A stretch of 5,661 bases of DNA. It comes from Deltaproteobacteria bacterium. GTDB taxonomy: Bacteria > Bdellovibrionota_C > UBA2361 > OMII01. Position 1 is the stretch's first letter. Each line of letters starts with the position of its first letter. The position numbers and the translations under genes were made by a program. Below the pieces are notes generated by a model. That model did no database searches. It was given only the letters and a program-made list of their open reading frames with translations, and was not told the origin of the DNA. The stretch spans positions 263 to 5,923 of the forward strand of contig JALRCK010000152.1 of NCBI GenBank assembly GCA_023262305.1, written 5' to 3'. Shown piece after piece: positions 1 through 5,661 of the stretch.

Positions 1-1666
1 TTCCACCTGGTTTGCGGGCATAGGCTCCACTATCAAGGCGTGTCCATCTGTCGTTATCGCCACGTGCGTTCTTGAACACCGCTGAGAGGGGGAGGTTGGC
101 GTTGTTCTGCACTACCGACACATGACAGTCGAACCAGTCGATGCTGCCCCGGCTGGAACCTGTGGCTGTTGCAACCTCCAGATCGTCGAGATCTTTCTTA
201 GCTGAGGCTCCTGAGAGGGATACCGCGATTTTGAGATCTGCGAACTTGACCGCCTTCCTGATTGAGTCGAGGCCCACGGTTTTCCACGAGTCACTCAGTT
301 GCTTGTGGTGTTCGTGAATAAAGTCGAGTGCGGCATCGCCCTGGAGCACATACCGTCGAGTTTCGTTGGTACTTGAGAAGCCGAGCGAGGTGAGGAGCGC
401 GATGGCGTCGTGCTCAAGCTGCTTGTTCCTCAAGAAAACGACATTCGAGTTGTTCGGTGGAATAGGATACTCGAAATCAAGCTGAGCTGATATCTCGATG
501 CTTCGATGCGATGTAAAGTGGTCTGATGCGACATCGCGCCGTTCAAGGTGGAGGACCGGAGATGGATCTTTGACCTCGACAGACGGTTGGAGGTCCTTGT
601 TCATAATTCGCACTGAGCCACCAGGATCAGAGCTCTCAAGCTCCATGAGCACTTCAAGGATTGGTCCAGCCTGAGCGCGACCTAGGGTGAGCGATAGGTT
701 TGAGCCGAATATCGAGGCGACGCGTGCGCCTTGCGGCGAGAGGCGGTAGATGCGATTTCCAACAAGGGTCCAGAAGGGGCCCGTTCCGAAGATATCCCGT
801 GTTCGCTCGATCTCTTGACGTCCCTCTGATGCAGGGGTGATCCAGTGCATTGAGATATCCAGTCCTGAAGGTTTCCAGGTGAGGGTGAGCGATGCTGAGA
901 GTGCCTCGTGACTGAGTGAGAGGGGTTGTAGGTTGTTAATCTCAAGAACGGTGTCGTACTCTTCGATGAGACCGAGAGTGAGCTCGATGCCTTTGCTTGA
1001 GTTGATGTACCAAAGCCGGCTGTTCTCATCCCACGATCCCTCGTCCTCAAGCACCTGGAGTAGGAGGTTGTCGAGCGCCCGGGTCGATGTGGGTCTAAAT
1101 CCGTCGAAGATCGCTGGTTCCTGCTCCTGCTCGTCAAAGAGCACCTTCATGCCGAGGCGATCGCTGTTGAGGTCGAGAACGATGGCGACCTGAGGGGTAA
1201 CGGTGTGGGAGGTGCTTGGCTGGCTGGCGAAGTCGGGACCGGAAGCATTTGAGTCGAAGGCCTGAATCTCCTTGATCGCTTGAGCTATCTCTAGGGGGGA
1301 GCTCGAATTCACTCGGAAGGTAGATTCACGCTCTCCGAAGCCTCCTCGTGGCTCAAAAAAATCGAGCTCGGTGGCACGCCACAACATCGCAACGGCGTGC
1401 GCGCACCACTGTTCGCGCAGCTCATCTCGTGTGCAGCAGGAGCAGATTGCTTCGACCTCGTGAGAGGACATGATGCTGAGCGAAACGGAGTGAGTGGTAT
1501 TCTCGTCCTCGCGGACAATCCCTGAGATAACGTGATTGCTTGAGCTGCACTCTCCGACCATGTCCTGGGATGCCCATCCGATGCCGCGCTCAACCACGGA
1601 GAAAGGAGCGAGCTTTTTAAGATGACTGAGAATTTTAGACTTGGAGGAGGGGTGAGAGCCAATCAT
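1..1666 (-). CDS. SWIM zinc-finger SNF2-family helicase, N-terminal part (runs off left edge)
   Basis: Reading the minus strand from an ATG at 1666 gives 555 codons with no stop, continuing past base 1, so the gene is partial at its 3' end. Residues 75-90 hold a SWIM zinc finger: C75-x-C77, then C88-x-H90, followed by the usual small/hydrophobic AVAML. Near the edge, D510-W511-F512-D513 and then LDSGAYAR (about 544-551) resemble the SNF2-associated region that precedes the ATPase core in bacterial SNF2 proteins of the HepA/RapA type (COG0553). The middle, about 100-480, is not recognisable beyond that. Family members are DNA- or RNA-polymerase-associated translocases, so a cytoplasmic nucleic-acid role is expected; the DEAH box and helicase motifs would lie outside the window and are not seen. 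The frame stays open upstream of 1666, but I see no better ATG or GTG start; no Shine-Dalgarno is evident. It is transcribed divergently from serA. Family assignment is good; exact function is unknown. Confidence 0.82.
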   Translation of the reverse strand, partial: MIGSHPSSKSKILSHLKKLAPFSVVERGIGWASQDMVGECSSSNHVISGIVREDENTTHSVSLSIMSSHEVEAICSCCTRDELREQWCAHAVAMLWRATELDFFEPRGGFGERESTFRVNSSSPLEIAQAIKEIQAFDSNASGPDFASQPSTSHTVTPQVAIVLDLNSDRLGMKVLFDEQEQEPAIFDGFRPTSTRALDNLLLQVLEDEGSWDENSRLWYINSSKGIELTLGLIEEYDTVLEINNLQPLSLSHEALSASLTLTWKPSGLDISMHWITPASEGRQEIERTRDIFGTGPFWTLVGNRIYRLSPQGARVASIFGSNLSLTLGRAQAGPILEVLMELESSDPGGSVRIMNKDLQPSVEVKDPSPVLHLERRDVASDHFTSHRSIEISAQLDFEYPIPPNNSNVVFLRNKQLEHDAIALLTSLGFSSTNETRRYVLQGDAALDFIHEHHKQLSDSWKTVGLDSIRKAVKFADLKIAVSLSGASAKKDLDDLEVATATGSSRGSIDWFDCHVSVVQNNANLPLSAVFKNARGDNDRWTRLDSGAYARKPGG

Positions 1667-1672
1667 CGGAAT

Positions 1673-1678
1673 AGGGTA
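1673..1678 (-). promoter_or_regulatory. Candidate -10 element (TACCCT) for the SNF2-type gene
   Basis: On the minus strand TACCCT matches the TANNNT form of a -10 box and ends 6 bases before the ATG at 1666. There is no Shine-Dalgarno in between, so transcription would begin at or next to the start codon, giving a leaderless message. No convincing -35 is visible. This is inference from position and from the similar arrangement at serA and at 5616. Confidence 0.35.
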
Positions 1679-1844
1679 GCATGTTCGACTGACTTTAGGC
1701 AGAGGGGGAAGGCGAAAACCTGAGCTTGTGGGGGGATTGCGAACGCGGGTTGCGGGTAGGGAGCGAGTCAACGGTGGGTTCCCCGCTGGACCCGTCCCTT
1801 GATGGGGGTGCCAGTGGGCAAATAATGCTACTTTTCTTAATGAG

Positions 1845-1877
1845 TTGCTTCCGTTTGTCGCCGCATCGCTATAGCAT
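1845..1877 (+). promoter_or_regulatory. Candidate serA promoter
   Basis: A TATAGC box at 1870-1875 (four of six bases match TATAAT) overlaps TAGCAT at 1872-1877, a TANNNT form. A weak -35, TTGCTT at 1845-1850, sits 19 bases before TATAGC. Either -10 reading puts the transcription start at about 1882-1884, within two bases of the ATG at 1884, so the mRNA would have almost no 5' leader. Bases 1878-1883 contain no purine-rich ribosome binding site, which fits. The promoter would drive serA and probably hemY and hemH. Confidence 0.4.
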
Positions 1878-1883
1878 GCGGGC

Positions 1884-3113
1884 ATGGAAAAAAGGTACTC
1901 ATTCCCGCGCGAAAAAATGAAGATAGTGCTCCTTGAAGGGGTGCACCAAGCCTGTGTCGATCGACTCATACAAGCAGGTTACCAACCCGAGCTCCGCAAG
2001 AACGCTCTGAGTGAAGAGGAGCTCCTCAACATCATCGGAGGCGTGCACATCCTTGGCGTTCGGTCAAAGACGCACGTAACGAAGAGGGTGCTCGACGCCG
2101 CAGAAAGTCTCCTCGCAGTTGGGTGTTTCTGTATCGGTACCGACCAGGTCGATCTTGAGCAGGCGGCTCTTCGTGGCGTTCCTGTCTTTAACGCTCCGTT
2201 TAGCAATACCCGCAGCGTTGCTGAGCTTGCTATGGCTGAGATGGTCATGCTGGCTCGTCGAGCATCGCATAAGAGCCAGCTCCTTCACCGAGGCGTGTGG
2301 GAGAAATCTGCAGAAGGGTGCATCGAGGTCAGGAACAAAACGGTCGGACTCGTTGGGTATGGTCACATCGGTCCACAAGTAGGATTGCTGGCAGAGTCTT
2401 TTGGAATGAAGGTGTACTATTACGATATCGTCGGCAAGCTGCCGCTGGGTAATGCGACTCCGGTGAGCTCACTCGAGGAGCTTCTCAAGGTCTCTGATTT
2501 CGTATCGCTTCACGTTCCCGACACTGCAGAGACTCGCCAGCTTATCAGCGCGCGCGAATTGAGCATGATGAAAAAAGGTGCGTTTCTCTTGAATCTGAGC
2601 CGCGGTCGTGTCGTTGATCTCGATGCGGTCAAGGCGGCTGTAGAGAATGGATCCCTGGGTGGCGTTGCTGTCGACGTTTTTCCTGAGGAGCCGGCCTCAA
2701 ACGATGATCCCTTTGAGTGTCCGTTGATGGGGCTCAATAACGTGATTCTCACCCCACACATCGGTGGAAGCACGATAGAGGCCCAGCGAAATATCGGCTT
2801 AGAAGTTGCTACAACGCTCCTCAAGTTTATTGAGGTTGGAAGCACGACTGGATCGGTGAATTTTCCTCAAGTAGAGCTACCGATGGTTCGGGATAGTCAC
2901 CGAATCCTGAACATCCACCGGAATGTTCCGGGAGTGTTGAGCTCCATAAATACGATCATCGCTCAAATGGGTGGGAACATCCGGGCGCAATATCTGAATA
3001 CGCTCGGAGAGGTGGGATATCTGATTATCGATGTCGATCAGCAGATGTCACAGGCGGTTCGCAGTAAGATTGACGAACTCTCCACGAGCATCAAAACGAG
3101 GCTTCTCTTTTAA
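1884..3113 (+). CDS. serA: D-3-phosphoglycerate dehydrogenase (E. coli type, with ACT domain)
   Basis: Oxidises 3-phosphoglycerate to 3-phosphohydroxypyruvate with NAD, the first committed step of serine synthesis, in the cytoplasm. The 409-residue product aligns almost end to end with E. coli SerA (410 residues). The NAD-binding GYGHIG is at 158-163, and the catalytic triad is R240 (NLSRGR), E269 (DVFPEEP) and H292 (LTPHIGG). A C-terminal ACT domain starts at about 339. H345, N347 and N365 correspond to the E. coli residues that bind serine, so feedback inhibition by serine is expected. The ending TRLLF mirrors RARLLY of E. coli. The ATG at 1884 is preferred over one at 1917 because E. coli SerA has a similar lead (SLEKDK versus SFPREK) before the conserved LLEGVHQ segment; the AAGG at 1892-1895 is too far from 1917 to act as its ribosome site. 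This is the first gene of a likely serA-hemY-hemH operon. No damage is seen. Confidence 0.96.
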   Translation: MEKRYSFPREKMKIVLLEGVHQACVDRLIQAGYQPELRKNALSEEELLNIIGGVHILGVRSKTHVTKRVLDAAESLLAVGCFCIGTDQVDLEQAALRGVPVFNAPFSNTRSVAELAMAEMVMLARRASHKSQLLHRGVWEKSAEGCIEVRNKTVGLVGYGHIGPQVGLLAESFGMKVYYYDIVGKLPLGNATPVSSLEELLKVSDFVSLHVPDTAETRQLISARELSMMKKGAFLLNLSRGRVVDLDAVKAAVENGSLGGVAVDVFPEEPASNDDPFECPLMGLNNVILTPHIGGSTIEAQRNIGLEVATTLLKFIEVGSTTGSVNFPQVELPMVRDSHRILNIHRNVPGVLSSINTIIAQMGGNIRAQYLNTLGEVGYLIIDVDQQMSQAVRSKIDELSTSIKTRLLF

Positions 3114-3130
3114 GTATCGAGTGTAGCCGT

Positions 3131-4477
3131 ATGAAGACAGCAGTCATAGGCGGTGGAATCGCAGGGCTTGTCGCCGCACATGAATTGGTGAAAGGTGGTC
3201 ATCGACCGGTGATCCTTGAGCCTGGTCGACCGGGTGGAATGATTCAAACCTCGATCGTTGACGGGTTTACACTGGAGCAGGGGCCAAACGTTCTGGTCGA
3301 GCGTCCAGACATGAAGAGTCTCTTAGCTGAGCTTGACCTCGGGGATCGAGTTCGCTACCCCTCAGTGAATCCATATGGTCAGTACGTTTGGTTTCAAGGA
3401 AGAGCGCAGCGAGTGCCGCAGGGGTTAGCAGATTTGGTTGTAAGCCCTTTGTTCTCAGCGTCAACCAAGATGCTTCTGCCATATCGCCTTGCTAAGCCGG
3501 GGCTTCTGCGACCACAGAGCGAGGACCTCTCTGTCCTTGAATTCTTTGCTCCTCTCATCGGCGAGGGGACTGCAAGAGATCTACTGGATCCCGTTCTTAA
3601 AGGCATCTACGGCGGTGATATCGAGCAGTTAAGCGCGAGAACGATCTTTCCTGGTTTATGGAATGCCGCATCGCAAGGACTTTCACTCATAGGCTATATG
3701 CGACAGCGTTCCCAGGGTGGTCGACCATCAATTATGGTACTAGATGGAGGGATTCAATCTCTGGCGAACGCCTTAGTTGATCGTTTGCGCGGGCGTGTGG
3801 AGTGGCTGCACGCTCGAGTTGACGAAATTGAGAGGATCTCTGCTCAGACCTATCGATTGCGGTGCTCTGATGGTGCGTCGGTCGATGTCGATGCGTGTGT
3901 GGTTACACCAGCAGGCGAGTCGATAGCTCGAATGTTCCGGGGGCTCGCTGGCGATCTATCCGCAAGCGTAGCGGGAATGGAATATGCATCGCTAGCAGTG
4001 GTGCACCTCTCGGTGCCTCGCTCTGAGCCGTTAGTGAAGGATGCGTTCGGGGTGCTCTTTCCAGCGGGTATGCTGAACGACCTGTTGGGGGTTATGTTTA
4101 ACTCGCAGATCTTCCCGCACGTTGCTCCGCCGGATAGGCACATCCTCACCGTGATGGTTGGGGGTGCGCAGGCGAGGTCGCAGGATTTCGACGAGGACTC
4201 GCTGAAGGCAGAGTTGCCCAAGCAGATATCGAGTCTTCTTCGGGTGTCATTACCAGATTGGCTAGGGATGACAACGTGGCGTGCAGCGATTCCTCAGCTC
4301 AAAGTGGGGCACTACAAAGTGGTGGCAAAGCTCGATGAGGTCGAAGCCGCCAACCCGGGAATTGTTTTCGCCGGTGTGGATCGCGGAGGAGTTGGTGTAA
4401 CGGATCGAGTCAGGATCGCTCGAGAAGCGGTCGGGCGCGTGCATAAGCGGGCAGTGCGCTATGAGAGTGTCGCGTAA
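3131..4477 (+). CDS. hemY: FAD-dependent protoporphyrinogen oxidase (HemY/PgoX type)
   Basis: Oxidises protoporphyrinogen IX to protoporphyrin IX using oxygen, the step before iron insertion; expected to be a peripheral membrane protein. At 448 residues it is close to normal family size. The N-terminal Rossmann motif GGGIAG is at 7-12, with E30 in the usual place to bind the FAD ribose, then PGG at 34-36. E49-Q-G-P52 and the family segment DPVLKGIYGGD at 153-163 followed by LS (167-168) match protoporphyrinogen oxidases. WRAAIPQ at 383-389 with GH at 393-394 is a hallmark of the family. The C-terminal FAD segment is around 411-427 (FAGVDRGGVGV). Some annotations call this type hemG; it is unrelated to the flavodoxin-like E. 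coli HemG. Coproporphyrinogen oxidase activity (CgoX) is possible in this family, but the neighbouring ferrochelatase looks proteobacterial, favouring the protoporphyrin route. The gene starts 17 bases after serA. No clear Shine-Dalgarno precedes it, so translation may depend on coupling to serA. Confidence 0.92.
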   Translation: MKTAVIGGGIAGLVAAHELVKGGHRPVILEPGRPGGMIQTSIVDGFTLEQGPNVLVERPDMKSLLAELDLGDRVRYPSVNPYGQYVWFQGRAQRVPQGLADLVVSPLFSASTKMLLPYRLAKPGLLRPQSEDLSVLEFFAPLIGEGTARDLLDPVLKGIYGGDIEQLSARTIFPGLWNAASQGLSLIGYMRQRSQGGRPSIMVLDGGIQSLANALVDRLRGRVEWLHARVDEIERISAQTYRLRCSDGASVDVDACVVTPAGESIARMFRGLAGDLSASVAGMEYASLAVVHLSVPRSEPLVKDAFGVLFPAGMLNDLLGVMFNSQIFPHVAPPDRHILTVMVGGAQARSQDFDEDSLKAELPKQISSLLRVSLPDWLGMTTWRAAIPQLKVGHYKVVAKLDEVEAANPGIVFAGVDRGGVGVTDRVRIAREAVGRVHKRAVRYESVA

Positions 4478-4491
4478 AAGGGGTTGGAAGA
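4478..4491 (+). promoter_or_regulatory. Ribosome binding site of hemH
   Basis: AAGGGG at 4478-4483 differs by one base from AAGGAG and lies 8 bases before the ATG at 4492. It fills most of the 14-base gap after the hemY stop and fixes the hemH start. It is the only convincing Shine-Dalgarno seen before a gene in this window. Confidence 0.6.
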
Positions 4492-5574
4492 ATGGATAAG
4501 AGAGCGTGTGAATTCGGATGTCGTGGTTCAAAGGACAAGATCGGGGTGCTCATTGCCCAGCTCGGAACTCCTGATGCTCCAACACCTCGGGCTGTGCGAC
4601 CGTACCTTCGTCAGTTTCTCTCTGATCCCCGGGTTATTGAAGTGAACAGAGTGCTCTGGTGGATCCTTCTCAATTTCATCATCCTTGTGACCCGCCCGAA
4701 ACGATCGGCTCGTTTGTATGCTCGCATTTGGGGCACGGACGGGTCTCCGCTCCTCACCATTACAAAGAAACAGACTGCGGGAATCGAAGCCAGATTGCGG
4801 GCGACCCATGAAAATATCGAGGTTGATTTCGGCATGCGTTACGGTAAGCCGAGCTTGGAGAGCGCGGTGGATCGACTGATTGAGAAGGGGTGCTCAAAGA
4901 TCCTCCTCTTTCCGATGTATCCCCAGTATTCGGCGGCTACGACCGCTTCCACATACGATGCCGTATTGCCGCACATTCTGAAACGTCGATGGGTTCCAAC
5001 GGTTCGTGTCGCGGAGCCGTACTTCGCGCACCCCAAGTACATTAACGCGTTAGCTGTAACCATTAATGAGCACATCTCAAAGATGTCCTTCAAACCGGAA
5101 CGGCTTGTTCTCTCGTACCACGGAATTCCAGAGAAGTACGTTTCCAAGGGAGATCCGTACTGCTGTCAGTGTCTGGAGACAACTGGAGCACTCCTTCCGA
5201 AGCTAAGCGTTCCCACGAGCGAGGTGATTCACACCTTCCAGTCACGTTTTGGCAGAGACCCGTGGTTAACGCCATACACCGATGAAACTCTAGAGGAGCT
5301 TGGACACTCAGGCATAAAAAAGATAGCAGTGTGCGCGCCGGGCTTCACCGCTGATTGCCTCGAAACGCTCGATGAGCTGGGAAATGAGGGGCACGAGCAA
5401 TTCACAGAGGCTGGAGGCGAAGAGATATCAGTTGTTCCATGCTTGAATGATCATCCGGTGTGGCTCGATGGTATGGCTGACATTATCCGAGAGGAGCTCG
5501 GTAGCTGGCTTGAGGGCGAGGCTCGGCGTGCCCAGGATTGTCAGATTTTGTGCCCCTTGAAGCGCGTGGCTTAG
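4492..5574 (+). CDS. hemH: Ferrochelatase, possibly [2Fe-2S] type
   Basis: Inserts ferrous iron into protoporphyrin IX to make protoheme, the last heme step. The product has 360 residues. The N-terminal LGTPDAPTP and FLSDPRVIE blocks match proteobacterial ferrochelatases. The catalytic histidine is H210 in LSYHGIPE, and the conserved acidic residue is E291 in DCLETLDE. FQSRFGR followed by PWLTPYTDETL is nearly identical to E. coli. Cysteines C224, C225 and C227 (GDPYCCQC) and C317 (VPCLND) occupy places where E. coli has no cysteine apart from one in the first block; this pattern resembles bacterial ferrochelatases reported to carry a [2Fe-2S] cluster, but ligand assignment is inference. Unusual additions are an N-terminal lead with C6 and C10 and a C-terminal tail with C350 and C354. 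The ATG is the only reasonable start, since the next in-frame GTG lies inside the first conserved block. It starts 14 bases after hemY, consistent with co-transcription and substrate hand-over. Confidence 0.96.
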   Translation: MDKRACEFGCRGSKDKIGVLIAQLGTPDAPTPRAVRPYLRQFLSDPRVIEVNRVLWWILLNFIILVTRPKRSARLYARIWGTDGSPLLTITKKQTAGIEARLRATHENIEVDFGMRYGKPSLESAVDRLIEKGCSKILLFPMYPQYSAATTASTYDAVLPHILKRRWVPTVRVAEPYFAHPKYINALAVTINEHISKMSFKPERLVLSYHGIPEKYVSKGDPYCCQCLETTGALLPKLSVPTSEVIHTFQSRFGRDPWLTPYTDETLEELGHSGIKKIAVCAPGFTADCLETLDELGNEGHEQFTEAGGEEISVVPCLNDHPVWLDGMADIIREELGSWLEGEARRAQDCQILCPLKRVA

Positions 5575-5602
5575 CCGCTTTCTCCGCAGACGGGTTCTGG
5601 TG

Positions 5603-5608
5603 TAGGGT
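5603..5608 (+). promoter_or_regulatory. Candidate -10 element (TAGGGT) before the gene at 5616
   Basis: TAGGGT fits TANNNT and ends 7 bases before the ATG at 5616, the same layout as at serA and the SNF2-type gene. No -35 is obvious and no Shine-Dalgarno is present. If functional, the next gene has its own leaderless promoter rather than relying only on read-through from hemH. I see no intrinsic terminator hairpin in 5575-5602. Confidence 0.25.
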
Positions 5609-5615
5609 AGTGCGC

Positions 5616-5661
5616 ATGAAAAAGATGGCACAGCTAGGGGTGGGTTGTTCGGTAAGCGCCG
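5616..5661 (+). CDS. Possible start of a downstream gene (partial at right edge)
   Basis: An ATG 41 bases after the hemH stop opens a frame of 15 codons that is still open at the end of the window. The peptide begins MKKMAQLGVGCSVSA: two lysines followed by small and hydrophobic residues, which would suit the beginning of a signal peptide, but the fragment is too short to judge. Its spacing and orientation are compatible with a further member of the serA-hemY-hemH unit. I do not recognise it. Confidence 0.35.
   Translation, partial: MKKMAQLGVGCSVSA

Larger units (their letters stand above)
1667..1883. promoter_or_regulatory. Divergent intergenic region between the SNF2-type gene and serA
   Basis: These 217 bases separate two divergently oriented genes and must hold both sets of start signals. 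The heptamer TAGCATG occurs at each end (1677-1683 and 1872-1878), next to each start codon. A tandem GCGGGT lies at 1745-1750 and 1752-1757. A weak hairpin can form from GGGTTC (1776-1781) and GGACCC (1788-1793), including one G-U pair. An open frame across this region from 1726 into the start of serA shows no family features and is treated as spurious. I see no riboswitch or recognisable operator. Confidence 0.6.

Noticed and set aside
682..1137. A 151-codon minus-strand open frame
   Set aside because: It lies in another frame of the 555-codon SNF2-type gene on the same strand, has a low-complexity Ser/Arg/Thr-rich composition and no recognisable motif, whereas the longer frame has the SWIM finger and SNF2-associated region.
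1309..1662. A 117-codon minus-strand open frame with a TTG start
   Set aside because: It is a shadow of the N-terminal part of the SNF2-type gene; the SWIM motif is only in the frame beginning at 1666.
1776..1793. GC-rich hairpin GGGTTC/GGACCC as a terminator or structured RNA
   Set aside because: The stem is only about six pairs with one G-U, there is no following T run, and both flanking genes point away from the region, so no terminator is needed here.
1726..1920. A small plus-strand gene overlapping the start of serA
   Set aside because: It has no ATG start, no ribosome site, no family features, and overlaps the serA start whose position is backed by homology.
1917..3113. A shorter serA starting at the ATG at 1917
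   Set aside because: E. coli SerA has a comparable N-terminal lead, the longer form gives the same total length and catalytic numbering, and there is no properly spaced ribosome site before 1917.
5575..5615. Intrinsic terminator after hemH
   Set aside because: No stable inverted repeat followed by a T run is present in these 41 bases.

Overview
The window reads as an ordinary chromosomal segment of a bacterium with moderate GC content. It is probably Gram-negative and aerobic. SerA and ferrochelatase look most like proteobacterial versions, close to the E. coli proteins along much of their length. The protoporphyrinogen oxidase is the oxygen-dependent FAD type, which fits an aerobic lifestyle. 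I cannot name the phylum with confidence: true Proteobacteria or former-deltaproteobacterial lineages such as Bdellovibrionota or Myxococcota would all fit. I see no insertion sequence, integrase, tRNA, rRNA or CRISPR array.

Left part, minus strand, 1-1666: a single open frame of 555 codons runs off the left edge. It has a SWIM zinc finger (CxC...CxH) near its N-terminus and a bacterial SNF2-associated region near the edge. I read it as the N-terminal half of a bacterial SNF2-family (HepA/RapA-like) helicase, with the ATPase core outside the window. It is easy to miss because no stop codon lies in the window.

Middle, 1667-1883: a 217-base divergent intergenic region that should hold the start signals for the helicase (leftward) and for serA (rightward).

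Right part, plus strand, 1884-5574: a tight three-gene run, serA (D-3-phosphoglycerate dehydrogenase, first step of serine synthesis), hemY (protoporphyrinogen oxidase, penultimate heme step) and hemH (ferrochelatase, last heme step). The gaps are 17 and 14 bases, so an operon is likely. HemY makes protoporphyrin IX and HemH inserts iron into it. SerA may connect through serine and glycine, since glycine is a substrate of ALA synthase in organisms using the C4 route; that link is inference. A further plus-strand gene may begin at 5616 and leave the window.

The most notable points are the serA-hemY-hemH grouping, a ferrochelatase with a CCxC motif and a PCLN cysteine suggestive of a [2Fe-2S] cluster, and a recurring TANNNT box 6-7 bases before the three transcription-unit-leading ATGs, suggestive of leaderless transcription. 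I did not find clear evidence of a wholly new biological system.
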